Below are positions 1-12,400 of a stretch of DNA of 64,000 nt, one piece after another. Positions within the stretch are counted from its first letter, which is position 1. Every line of letters starts with the position of its first letter. The notes under the pieces were generated by a model, which was not told the DNA's origin, made no database searches, and was given only the letters and a program-made list of their open reading frames with translations. The translations under genes and the position numbers were made by a program. The stretch comes from Nemopilema nomurai (lineage: Eukaryota; Cnidaria; Scyphozoa; Rhizostomeae; Rhizostomatidae). The stretch lies in assembly GCA_003864495.1 (NCBI GenBank), contig ML133436.1, forward strand, positions 4,630,212 through 4,694,211, in the 5' to 3' direction.

Positions 1-899
1 CACTGATAATACTCAAGCTCTATGACAAAGAATAGTCTTGTAGCATTCTCATGATATGCATCAGTATATTGAATTGCTTTTGAGGTAAATATTTTAATCT
101 TGAATTTTCAGAGAATATTTGATCTAGTTTATAGGATTTTTGTGTGTCAAGTGTATTTTATATTTCTACCTGGGACCAGGTTTTTATTGGTGATGGTTAT
201 TACTTCATTTTCTACACTTTTTTGGTTTATAATGGACATTTTCCTTTATTTGTTTTTCTAGAATTCAAAATGGCTTTACGAAAAAGTAGGAGTTCCAAGA
301 ATATCTTGTTTACCATTTTTGCTTTTGAGATTGGCTTGAACCAAAAACAATCACTGCAACACTTTGCTGAGGAAAGCGTAGCTACAGAATTTCCTAGTCG
401 TTATGTGAGACATTCATGTTTATTCTTATTTGATTGCTGTAAGAAAGGTTTTCAAGCTTGTCCATGTTCCCCTCTTCTTCAAAACAGAAACTTGTTTGAA
501 ATATCTAATATGAGAATTTACAATCCTTGTGGAGTCAAGTGGAAGAATAACACAATCATGTTACCTAATCATGCATATACAAGTATGCTTCAATTTGTTT
601 AGAATTGCTTCAAACTCAGGTTAAATACAGTTGCCTTAATGTCATTACCTCATGATAACATATTTTCCTTTCAGTCTGTCTAAATATCTTTATTAGTTTT
701 TGTTGAATTCAACATCAGGTTGTTGGCCAAATTTTATGCAAGCCACTAAATTATTAGAAATCATGGACCTTACGCTTAAGAATCTTTTGTTAGGGGCTGC
801 CAGATTATGTGGAAAATGAAATTGATTTTCTAGAATACATTTGCCTCCAAACAACACAATATTTGGAAACTATTGAAGTTGTTGGCATTCTAATTTTAG
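1..899. other. No assignable gene; upstream flank or 5' introns of AMBRA1
   Basis: AT-rich sequence upstream of the first recognisable AMBRA1 exon. The N-terminal coding part of AMBRA1 (start codon and first residues) should lie here or before the window, but I could not identify it. An open frame at 144-602 has no recognisable similarity and no convincing splice borders, so it is not called. Confidence 0.5.
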
Positions 900-3800
900 C
901 AGTACCAGCCTCACGCCAAGTCCACATTCCTGATTACATTTAGCCCAGACAGGTGAGTCATCAGTTGACATTTTGAAGCAGTGAACTGCAGACTACACAA
1001 TGACTCATCCACATAATTTGTATCAGCTATGTTGTGCTACATTGACCCATTGATAATGCAGATTTGCTTGCTTGAATCTAGACGCTTGAGGCGTTTGTGG
1101 CAATTGGAAGCAAAGCAAATGCATCTCTATCCAGTTATCTCTATTCTGAGTATCAATTGCATGTCTTTTTAAAAAGGCCCCAAGGTTCAGCAAAAGTGGT
1201 TGCTGTTGTCTACTTACATTCATTCTTCTAATAGATCGAAAGTAGCAGTGTCCCATTGTGATCACACGATAAAAATATTTGACATCCGATCCACTCAGTT
1301 GGTCACTTCTTTGACTGGACATTCGAGAACAGCTTGGACCATCTCTTACCACCCGTACCACAACCACATTCTCGCTTCAGGATCCCTAGCTGGTGAAGTG
1401 AAAGTTTGGGATGTTGATGTAAGTTCTACTAACCGCACTTGCGAATGCCAAACTAGTAGCCGTTTTTGTTCCCGTTATTTCATTGTGAGGGAAATCACTT
1501 GCTCTTAGGCAAAATCGTTTTTTGGATGACAACTGTCCCATTTTTATTGATTTATTTTTTTATAAGACCGTTGGATTTCAATTATTTAATGCAGGTCTAG
1601 TTTTGTACCTTGTCATGCTGAACCTTGCTTTTTATCTCTTTTTATTCCTTTATGAATCTAGTCCACTTTTTATTGTTGTTATTTAGCTTTGTTTACCTTT
1701 TTTACCATTGTTTTTGGTGGCACAGCTTTTCTCCGTGGAATTAATCTTTATAAGGTAATCTGTTTCCTTGCCATCTACTTGTTGGTCAACATTTTTTTAG
1801 ACTGATTAGCGACTACTAGGCTCATTTGTTATTACTGCTCATATCGTTTTAGACTGGGCACTGTCAGTCGTTTGATGTTGCAAAAGGACACGTGATATCA
1901 TCTCTCTCCTTTCACCCCAACGAGGACATTCTGACGGTCGCATTTACAAATAAATTGTACTTTCTCAATTGGAAAACTGGGGACATAATTCACTACTGTG
2001 AGACAAGAAGCCCAAAAGAGGGCCCAAAAGAGTCAGTCAGGTTCATCTGCTTAATCCTTAGCTTACATTGGATCGAAGGTCGTTCTCCTACCTGCATTGG
2101 AAGTGCATGCTATTCGCCTTCATAATGAAATAGCATACTGCATATAATACTAAGGACTTTTAATACCCAGGACTAAAAGAGAGCTGCACGATTAGACTAG
2201 ATTTGGCAAAGTCACTAATTTTAAGATGCAGACTAATAGCTTTTCGAAGGAGCAGCCTCAATGAAGCACTTGAAGCTTTTTGCAGGGTCATTTGGAAAAT
2301 CTCACAAACCACCTTGTCAAGGTTATCTCATCGTAGCTTTGATTTGCTTAGCTTTCATCTTGTAAGTGGAATGAAATTTGTTTGAAGTCTTACAAACCAT
2401 GTCAAGACCATCACGATTCATTTTTCAATGCGTCGCCTCTTAAAGTCCAGATCTTAGCCCATTACTGAAATTCTGAAAAATTCAGAATTGTTGATCGATG
2501 CTCAATTTTCAAATATTTTGTATGTCTGATTACCCGGACCATGTCTTTGCAGATAAAATTTTCAAAAATAATGGCATCTCCTTTGGATTTCTAGGTACGT
2601 CAAATTTGGCCTGCGTTCTGATTGGATTTTAACTGGTGTTCTGAACGCCCCCGAAAGAAAGGAAGTAAGTTATATTCGAATTAGAGCTAAAGTCACTTAA
2701 ATGAAAAGTTTTTTGCTGACCCCTTCTAGACTCCCCTAGAGTCTGAAAGCTGATCTTAACGTTGTTGATTAACCAGGTTTTGACGAGGAATTATCTGCTT
2801 CACGAGGCTTCATTGCGTTCCATGATTCTAAAGGGGTGATACACGAGTAGCACTATTCGTCTTACTTGCACGTGCTCTGCGCTTTCTGCAGATTTCTGCG
2901 CTCTTTTCAAACTTCTGCATGTTTCTGCAGGTTTCTGCAGGCTTTTACGAAGTGCACCATAATCCACTGCAAACCAAAACTTTGCCTCAAGAGTTTACGA
3001 ATCTGGCAAACCCTGCTCATGGAAAGTTTTTGTTGTATTTTAAGTTAGTTTTTTGCATGCTTGCCGTTTTTTCAAGTTCTAGGTGTTCCTTGGAACACGA
3101 ATTAGTACTCTATACTTCATTATAAAATGCTTGTTCGTCATGCTGCAAGTTGGAGATGATATACTTCATTGAAGTTCCATTCTATTTGTCTGCTAGTCTC
3201 TGTGATGGTCTTTATGCACATGTCGCCCTCTCTTACGCACTGAAAAGCAAAGCTCTCGACTCTGACCCACGACCTTTCAATATCACGTCATGTGATGTCA
3301 AAATTGTTTGATATCACATCGTCAATGTCATCTCTGCTGAAGACGATTTCCTTATTGAAACAGCGGGTTTGAAGTCGTTCTTCATAGCTTAATTTGACAT
3401 CAAGGTGTTTTTCAAACAAAATTGAACAAGTACTTTGTGGTACAAAACTTCACAATTGCTAGAAAAAGCGGAACTATTTTTCGCATACTTAAAAGTACTT
3501 TTTTCGTCCGACACTCCTCAGAGTATGCAAACGTCGGAAGATAACCAAAAACTGACCGAATAAATCTTCTAATAACTTCGAATAGTATTCTTGCTTCATT
3601 GGTTTGGTGCATTATCCATGAGTTCTTTAAACATTTGATTTTGTAGCAACGTAATGGCGATATCCGAATTCAAAGGTTGGTGGCGTTTACAAAAATTGTG
3701 TTTGATAATTTTACGTCATCAATTGCATCGCTTAGTCCACATCGATTTTACTTTAGAATTCTCAAATGATTGGTCTTGTGGTCGTCGACTAATTGCCCAG

Positions 3801-6800
3801 TCCACACTTATTATTGGTCCTGATTATTTATTTTCGTTTTTATTGATATTTATAATATTATTGTTTTGCATAGTTATTATGAATATTAAACTCGATGCAA
3901 ATTTTCAGCAGCTCAGAACAAAGGCCATTGCAAGCTGTCAGTTGTCAGCCATTGGCAGCCTCGTTTTCAGAGACCCCGAACTCGAGGCCTGGAAGCCTTG
4001 CGAGGCCTGGGAGCCTTGCGAGGCCGACGCACTCTTCGGACACGGAATCGCCCTCACAAACAGATCACTCTTCAACTTTCACCCAGCCACTGCGCTCTTC
4101 TCCGTCGCATAGCTTCATTCCGTACCCACCCCGCTCAAGACACTGTGCAACAGGCACTGAAGACCCTGATCACGCCATTGGCATGGCAACAGCGAGATCT
4201 TCCTACCACGTGAGCCCCGCCGTTGCGGTAACTGGTGGCATTGCGGAGCAGCCCACCGTGTCTGTCAGTACTGGCATCAATCGCGCAATTGCCAGGATCT
4301 TGGCAGGCAATGGCGACGGAGCAGTGGCAGCCAATGTAGCAAGCTCAACGTACAGACTGCAGCTGTGGAGCTTAAGGGATGCGGATGTGCCACTGCTGGG
4401 TGATGGTAAGTAAGGCGCTTCGCTGTATTACGTCATTCATTTTCCAACACATCAAGTGTTCTTATGGGAACGCACTGCTGGCCGGCTGTGAAGGAGCGAC
4501 GATGTAGCAATGCGATGTAGCAATGCGAGGTAGCGTAGGGGCTTCTTGGTTTCGGTGAAGCAGTCGATGAGCTGAATGGGCTCGGTTTGTCCGCAGCTGA
4601 AAGAGTTTCAATTATAGAAACATGCGTCGCCCATAAGCACTTTGAAGGAGGCATGCATCACACGATTAAATGTGCTACACCCCTTAGAAGGCCTTTTTAA
4701 TTTGCCTTATGAGTTTTAATGTCGATTTTCATTTAAGACTAATAGATAAACACAGATGACACAGCATTGTCCATATCACAAGAAAATGACATCTAACTCA
4801 GAGGGTCTTTGCTTCGCAGCGAACCACAATGTTATCGCCCCCTGTTGCAAGATCTACAACGATGGCAGCATCGACGTCTCCCAAGATGAAACCCTGCTTG
4901 CTGCCTACGTGCCTAGCGTGAACGGCTTTCCCGACAACGGCAACATTTGCGTATTCTCTCTGCGGAGGCAGACCTTGGGTCATTGCATCTTCAGGGCATC
5001 AAAAGGTTTCAGTGAGCTGTTAGCTGTTTAACCGCATAATATCCTTTTTGATTGATGTGCACCACCGCAGCCTCCTTATGAGTCGCAACACCGATTGCCC
5101 TCTGGTGCTATTTCGTGTTCACGCCAAAACTGTATGAGATCTATCGCCAGCTTGTTTTTACCGCCACTATAAAATTTATGATGATCTACGGCATCACTGC
5201 AGCTTAAGAACATGCTCTTAACTACAAATCCGTATTTCAGATGATTTACAACCATTTTTATGTGTCGTCGACTGAGATCAGTCCTTCTAAATGCATTTTG
5301 CTTGACAATCAGTTAGAGTTTCTAAGAACCTTTATTTCACACCAAATGCAATATACGTTCCCAAGCCGGGGGATTCCCGTTCTGTTGCCTCCAGATGTTT
5401 TTGATTTGCTCTGGTACAATGGAATTCTGTATTCCCAGCGACGCGTCTGGATGAGTGAATCTTGTTTTTTCATTCTTTCTTAAATATTATGTTCTTAAAT
5501 GCGGCGGGTCATTCTTCTCCTGTGTTTCATCGGAAAACGAGGATCTGATGCAATAAACCTATGTTCATTTTGATCAGATCCTACAAAAAGAAGCGTTAAA
5601 TATTCATCATTTAGGGTTTCTAATGTCTTCTATGTTTTACATTTCCTTTTGCTTACAAAAGCAAATGCATATTCGGCCGCCTTTATCGGACTTGATTTGC
5701 CCATGATCTGCACTAAATCTTTGAAAACTTATGTACTTTCAATGGTAAACATGTTTTGATATTGATGCTTTCGTTGGCGTTATCATTTTTGTTTCGCTCC
5801 TAGGTCCAAACACTATATGCCTGAGTTTTTCACCTTTGAACACCTTTCTGTTAGTTGGCTTGGCATCAAGAAGAACAGTGGATTACCGAAAGTCTCATGA
5901 TGTACTGACATTTGTGGCCCTTCTTGATTCTGCCTTGTTATACTGCAAGTAGCTGAGTGATGAAAAGCCCCCCTCCCCTCCGTTAATTCACTGACTGCGA
6001 TTAATATCTAAAAGCACCATTCACCCGCAAAAAGATTTAAATTCTTCAATGGCTGAATTTTTTGATGATTTTGATAATCAGACGGTTGAGTATCAAAGTT
6101 GTCATGACTTTGGTGGGTAATCGTTGTTCTAATACCAAATGCGTGTCCCATCAGCTTTTTTGCTTGAGTCATAAGAGGGTTGATGACATACATGAGTTGA
6201 TTTTCATTACGGCTTTCAAGTTTGTGTAAATACTTTTTAAACGTTGCCATCTCTTTTCAGCTTGTTGGCCAGATCATTAAATTGCCCGTGGATAAAAGCG
6301 TTGTTCTGGAAAGTGAAGAGGTATTGCATTCTCATTATTGTTTTCTTATGATTTGAACATTAATGTTTAAAAACCGTGCACTCTGGGTGATTTCTTCTTG
6401 TTTCTGCGAAATGCTATTATGAGAAAGAGTTTAGGAAGCCACACTTTTCACAGCTATCACTTCACTAATTCAGCTAACTTCAAAGCTATCTCGCGGTTGC
6501 TTGTGATCGTGAAGGAGCCTGTTTTCTGCCACAGGTTGTACACACCTTGTATCACCCAAGGAGGAGAAACCCCACTGTGAATGTAGTAATCAACACCGCA
6601 AAATTCCACCCCACTCCTGGCATAGGAGTTTTCTACGGCACCAATCAAGGAGACGTGATGCAATATCGAGAGAGGTAATTATTGAGTCTTTCTTTTAAGC
6701 CTTTTGGGAAGTGTTATCACAGAATCACTTGGGCGTTTGGGGCTAGGTATTGCTCGTTTGTTGGACTTGAGTTAGCATTTACGTTTTCAATATTATTGAA

Positions 6801-7342
6801 GTCTTGGTATTTCTTCAAGGCGGTTGAGTTGATTAAGAGCTCGCGGCCACCACTTCTATTCTCATGCTTTTGAATATGTAAATATTCAATTCTATCTGAT
6901 CTTATTATCGTATCAACGTACTGCGATTGTTTTCCTCAAACTACTAGCATTGACTCTTCCTCTCTAATTATACTGATAGTCCTATCCGAAGTTACTGATA
7001 CTTATGAGGCCAGAAAATATCAAGGATTAACCACGTCATTCTTGGTGCAAAACTGCTAGAACGATCAAAGCTCAAGATATTTGGATAAAGATCTTTCTGT
7101 GGTCTAATTGTAAATGGCGAGTATGACATGAAGATGTGAAACTAAAGCAAAGGTTTTAAATAGTTTTATGGCTCCTGCTGCTCCCCGCAATTCAAAGATA
7201 TGAAAGTGAACGTTTATCAAACTTTTTGCAATCTAAAAATAGATGATAACATAGATGTCCTAATTGTTTTCGTTCTAGGGTGAAATATTCGAGAACAGAG
7301 ACAACAGTAATGGAATTACAAGGCACTCCAGAGGTGATCTAA
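900..7342 (+). CDS. AMBRA1: AMBRA1 orthologue: WD40 autophagy / Cullin-4 adaptor protein (5' end not found)
   Basis: AMBRA1 is a scaffold of the Beclin-1 autophagy machinery and a DDB1-CUL4 substrate receptor for D-type cyclins. Exons read by eye: 900/903-952 (ends STFLITFSPDR, a hallmark of the first WD blade), 1235-1418 (TGHSRTAWTISYHP, GEVKVWDVD), 1853-2040 (TGHCQSFDV, SSLSFHPNEDIL), 2595-2664 (YVKFGLRSDWILTGVLN), about 3909/3949-4405 (low-complexity linker ending YRLQLWSL), 4820-5011 (CKIYNDGSIDVSQDETLLAA), 5804-5901 (SFSPLNTFLLVGLASRR), 6261-6320 and 6535-6675. Phases agree at every junction except the entry into the 3.9-kb exon. As in vertebrate AMBRA1, N-terminal blades are separated by a disordered linker from C-terminal blades that close the propeller. 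Here the linker is far shorter. The end is either the TAA at 6676-6678 or, through the donor after 6675 and an acceptor before 7279, the TAA ending at 7342. Confidence 0.88.
3434..3490 (-). repeat. Dispersed repeat family B, copy 1 (AMBRA1 intron)
   Basis: Reverse complement of 16095-16150 with about six mismatches in 52 bases. The block CTTCACAAT(T/G)GCTAGAAAA followed by AGCGGAAC and TTTTCGCATAC is common to both. Confidence 0.8.
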
Positions 7343-8253
7343 TATTACTCAATGTGTCTCATCAAAGCTGCTACATCCAGTCTCCGGGCACAAATCAGTC
7401 TCCGGGCACAAATCAGTCTCCGGGCACAAGACAGCTTCCGGGCAGAAACCAATCTCCGGGCACAAATCAGTCTCCGGGCACAGGACAGCCTCCGGGCAGA
7501 AACCAGTCTCCGGGCACAAATCAGTCTCCGGGCACAAATCAGTCTCCGGGCACAAGTCAGTCTCCGGGCACAAATCAGTCTACAGACAGCTATATCCGGC
7601 TTCGATTCTACGTGTATGACAGAAAAATCTTTCATACCACATTGTGCATGTAACATTGATCCCGGATGAACGAACTAAAGGCGTTTGGCTAATGGTGGAA
7701 TGGCCGAATGCCCTGACCGTAAGTCGGTAGCTATTGCGACGCTCCGGCCTCGTTCTTGTCTAGCCTTGATAGTTACGCATTGATAATGGCGAACAGTGAA
7801 CTTATGATGATGTTGCTCTTACCACTATCATTGTAAACAGAAACAATTTCTTCTTAGAATGGTATGAATGGTATGGTATGGATATGTAATACTTTTTGTA
7901 TGGTTATGAATTTTTTTATTCCGACAGTCATCTCTAACTGTTTCTCACCGTGATTTTATGTTTTCGATTGATGCGCAGTGTTCAACTTGTTTGGTACATG
8001 TACATAATGATCCGTTCACTCTCCCAAGATTGAGCCCCCCTCCCCTAGGTAGCCATTTTTTATAGAGGAACATAGAACATAGACAATCGTCTCCCTTTCA
8101 AGGCCACAAAACACCAAATAGAAGACCAAAATAGAGCAGGTTGAACGGAGCCTAAGTTGTGGGCCTAAGCTAAAAATCAGAGTGTCAAGAATTCGAAAAT
8201 CGATCTTCTAATTCGACATAGCTTTCGATATATTGACCTGCTTTAAAAGTTTC
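6679..8253. other. AMBRA1 3' end and intergenic DNA before the WD40 gene
   Basis: Contains the possible last AMBRA1 exon (7279-7342), an 18-bp minisatellite (7381-7590) and otherwise unremarkable sequence. No other gene is recognised. Confidence 0.5.
7381..7590. repeat. 18-bp minisatellite, 11 full units
   Basis: Eleven 18-bp units with consensus TCTCCGGGCACAAATCAG start at 7381, 7399, 7417 and so on to 7561, followed by a decayed partial unit to 7590. The period is a multiple of three and the unit lacks stops, so several frames stay open on both strands. These long frames are a repeat artefact, not evidence of a gene. Confidence 0.97.
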
Positions 8254-9418
8254 ATGTTTCACTGTATGATGGAAAAGGTGGAAGAACGTTTTTCTACTGC
8301 TGGAGATACCTGCAGGAAGGAATTGTCTAGCTTGCACTTCGAGCCAGTTTGGCGTCCAGAAAAACTGTGGACACAAGCCGCATTCATCGAGTGCTGTAGG
8401 TTCAGTGCAGATAACAAATCACTGATATTTGCAGACTCAGATGGCACTATACGAAATATGCACATTGACAGCCAAGCTGTATTGGAGTTCTCCGCCGGCG
8501 CAGAAACAGTTTGGGCGCTGGACACAAGCCCCGACGGTGCATACATTTGCTGTTGCGGAGGAGATCGAGTCGTCAGTGTTTGGTGCACTCGTTCCATGGA
8601 GTGTCTAGCCTCGCATTCATGCCACACGGACACAGTTTGGGACGTGAAATTCGCCCTAGGATCACAGTACATCATTTCGTGCTCTTCTGACCTACAAATA
8701 ATTATATGGGATGTCAAAAAGAATTCGGAGCCCATTCCTGTTTCAACAGGTCACACAAGGCCTATTTCACACATTGGCGTATCGCACGATGGGAAAAGTT
8801 TTGCCAGTTGTTCGTATGACCAGACGATTCGGATATGGTCAGATCTAACTACTGCCTCCCAAGGGGAAGTCAAATGTTCCACTGTACTAACAGGACACAG
8901 AAACCGAGTAACATGCTGTGCATTCTCGCCTCATAGAGATGACGTAATTGCTTCTGGATCGGCTGACTGTGACGTCATCTTATGGAGTCTTCGTGACCGA
9001 CTTGCTCTTTTTAGATTTAAAGGGCATGCAAACATTATTTGGTCCTGTGCTTTCCTTAGACTGAAGAATGAACTGGTTTTGGTGTCATGCTCCAGCGATC
9101 ACAGTTTACGGTAGAATATCAGTTTTGTATTTTTCGTCTAGTTGTGTGAATGTTAAATGTTACTACTGGCAAATTAGAAGGAATATTTGAAAATTGAGCT
9201 TCGACGTTTTGTTTCAATTTCATTGTATTTTTTACAGGTTTTGGGACACATTCACGGGGCATGAGTTGGCGACAAGAAAAGGCTTTGGTTTGCAAGAGGA
9301 CATTCCGGCCCAGTTGCTGTGTTGTCAAGTGTCGAAAGATGGAGGAACGATTGCAGTAACAACAACGGATGGTTGCGTATACATCGGATCATTTAAGCAG
9401 AAAATAAAAAACGACTAG
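8254..9418 (+). CDS. WD40-repeat protein, two exons, about 345 residues
   Basis: Exon 1 is 8254-9110 and exon 2 is 9238-9418 (stop TAG); donor CG|GTAGAA and acceptor TTTTTACAG join in frame (SLR|FWD). ATG 8254 is the first in-frame methionine; ATG 8266 and 8269 are alternatives. The product is almost wholly a beta-propeller of about seven WD40 blades, with GH and WD dipeptides at regular spacing: HTDTVWDVKF with IIIWDVK, GHTRPISHIGVS with IRIWSD, GHRNRVTCCAFSP with VILWSL, GHANIIWSCAF with FWDTFTGHEL. WD40 propellers are protein-interaction platforms. No fused catalytic domain, signal peptide or membrane segment is visible. I cannot assign it to a named WDR family. Its stop lies 70 bp from the stop of the receptor gene on the other strand. 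Confidence 0.9.
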
Positions 9419-9487
9419 TTTGTTCTATGCATTCACTTAGAAGCAGAAACGGGTTGCAACTGTTTATAACTGCACTGGAGTCATTTC

Positions 9488-12400
9488 TCACGTGTTGCCA
9501 TCCGTGAGATGGTGGATTTTGTGGAGTAGAAAGAAGCTCACGGAAATGGTCAAGGTGGATACGAAAATGACGAGGAAGGCCCGATCGATGACCATCGACG
9601 CGTACTGCCATTCTTCGACCGTCTCCTTCTTCTTCTCCTTCTCATAAACATCGTGCGTCAGTACCTCGATCTCCTTGTTAAGCAGCTTTGCCTGCCTGCG
9701 CTCAGCGCGCTCGGTCATTCGAATGCCAAATATGTTCTCAAACATGTTTATTGTTTCGGTTGGCGATGAAAGTGACGCCTCGTCGGACTGAGACGAGGCA
9801 GATGCATAATGGTGCAGCGAGCCATTACTCAGCTTCGAATCGGTGTCGTTGTTCTCTTTGTCCTTGTGCCTAGGCCATTGACTGTGCACCGGTTCTTCTA
9901 CCGACTTGTTGCTGCCTTTCTTCGAAGTCCCATTGCTCCCTGCTCTACTGCACCTTGAAGTCTCGGATGCCATGCTCCCATTCACCGTGATGTAGTCGCT
10001 GAAGCGCACAGTTTTCCTTTGCTGCGCGGACCGAAACCTGATCGGCCGCTCTTTCGGCACCTTTTGTCCGCACAATAGCTTGCTCAAATTGTCAAATATC
10101 AGCCACCTGAACCATTCCGGCATTGGCTTGGAGAAATTCTGACGATAGAAATTGGCAAGCACGAATGTAGATGCGGCTAATGAGAAGCCAATTTGGATGA
10201 AAAGTAGAAAGTAAAACAGCGAAAGAAGTGGGACATTGTTGGACGTTGCTGGCAGTTTCTTCCCGGCAATGTTCAAGTAGACGGTCATTGATACCAGAAT
10301 GGTGACGGACAATGTTATGCGTTCGCCACTGTTTGGCGGCAGGCAGAAGCCCAGGGCGATCAGTGACGTGATTGTCGTGACAGGCAGTACCAGTGTGTAG
10401 ATGTAGTACAGGGTTTTCCTGCGCAGGTGCAAATGGTACACGACCTCCGTAAACGGCTCCGCGCAGCATTCGTACCGCACCATTCGCTTCTCCGCGCTGA
10501 ATTTCAACACCTCCCATTCTGCGTTCTGCGTGAAGTGGTCCAAGCCAATGTCCATGTCCACTGGAGTGATGTCCATTTGATTGATCGCCTTAGTCCAAGA
10601 GCTGAAATTTGTTTTATCATGGTTACTCAAGCTCTCAATTTATTTGTTTTTCTCGCAATTTATTTTGCTGAACTCATAATGATGCTTCGAGCAAATGATT
10701 CTTATCATGGAACTATAAGATTGCGGATATACAATTTTTGCATATTTTAACGCTGGGAAACGACGCAAAGCTGGGAAACGACGACATTTTGTTAATAAAG
10801 TTAATTGGCTGCTTATTTCGTCTGCTTTTTATAATTTTCGAATGCTTGCATACCCTGAAGAGTGTGGGGTGAAAACTGCGTTAAGTATGCAAAATAAAGG
10901 TCCGATGTTGGGTGCTACTTAGAAGATGATATTTAAGAACATGATTATCCAAAGCCATCTCTTGGACAGCTATCTAAAATTATGGCCTACCGTTAGGTTA
11001 ACTGAGAACTGTTCTCAGGGGCATAGAGATGCACGCGTCGACTTACCCGAACCTCAAGTCGCAGGCTTGCTGGTCGAAAGGGAAGTACTTGACGTTGATG
11101 TTGCAAGAGGCCTTGATGGAGGTGGCGGCGAACCAGGTGCTGTGGCCAGAGCTGTTCACGATCACCTTGGTGTTCAAGGCCTTAAGGCTGGCCATGTTCG
11201 TGTCCGCACTGGAAGGCAAAACAGCACGTGATTCAGTCTGATGTTAAAGGACGTTCTACGGTGTCACGTATTTTGTCGTAGTTTTGACGAACAGGAAACG
11301 AAAAGTTAGAAGATACTGAACATTTTCTTGTGCAATTAAATATTTTTGAAACTGAGTGTAAAACCTGATTGGGATGAGCTCTCTGCATTCTAAGTTATTC
11401 AATTGCACGCTCAAGCATTAATAGCAGTTAGCATATCTCCATTTAAATCTGTTCGTTGTCGGTATGCTCATTCCTTGTCAAGTTGTGGCCTAGACCAAGT
11501 TTTGGCCTCGACCAAGTTGTGGCCCAGACCAAATTGTGGTCTAGACCAAGTTGTGGCCTACACCATGTTGTGGCCTAGACCAAGTTGTGGCCTAGACCAA
11601 GTTGTGGCCTAGACCAAGTTGTTGCCTAGACCAAGTTGTACATATGAATCATATGCATATAATAAACTGTGGTCGAATCAAATTATTTTACTTGACATTC
11701 TTGTCACAATATTCGACATTGGTACGACTTTTGATCAGACATCTATTTTACATGCACCAAAAATGATGCATAAATTATGTCACTCTGACTCCGAGGCTAA
11801 CATATGCGCACCATGGTTATGTTTTGTGTGCAAGGACGGAAGGCAACAGCCTAGGTCTCTTGAACCAACTACCACAAACTCTCTCCCACTCACTTGTTGT
11901 ATAGCATCAGCACTGGCGTCCATACCATGTTGGGCTCCACATTAACGATGCTGACATTACCGTAGTCTTCCCGTTGCCATGTCAACAAGGGGTTTTTCCA
12001 TTGCTGTCAAAACAGAAAACTTGTGTCAATTGACCTTGCAAAAAGTAGCGATTAATCTGGAACGATCGACTTATGATTATGAATATTATTGAAATAAAGT
12101 TTTTGTTTATTTAAGAAGTCTTCGGTCAATTATGTTCCATGTAATTAAAAAGCAATGAATACTTATTATTCTATTACATGAAATCATGAATTAGCTTTGC
12201 AATTCAGTAATGATTTTGAATTACTGAAATGAGTCACTTATTTCATTTTTCATCAACAAAATTAACTTTGGCTTGCCAGCAAACTGTGGCTTCAGCTTGA
12301 AACGTCAGCATTTTTTCAATTCGATATCCAATTCAATAAATATCAATGTCGTATGAAGGAAGTTTTGCTAGTGAATTCAAAATATATGGTGCTTCACTTT

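Noticed and set aside
144..602. Open frame considered as the first AMBRA1 exon
   Set aside because: No similarity to the AMBRA1 N-terminus that I can see and no suitable donor in frame.
7345..7669. Open frames on both strands through 7345-7669
   Set aside because: They arise from the stop-free 18-bp minisatellite; no start context, splice or similarity support.
7680..7765. Possible tRNA-like GC-rich segment
   Set aside because: No consistent cloverleaf or A/B box could be drawn by eye.
10427..10750. Plus-strand frame of 107 codons
   Set aside because: Antisense to the receptor exon encoding loop C and M1.
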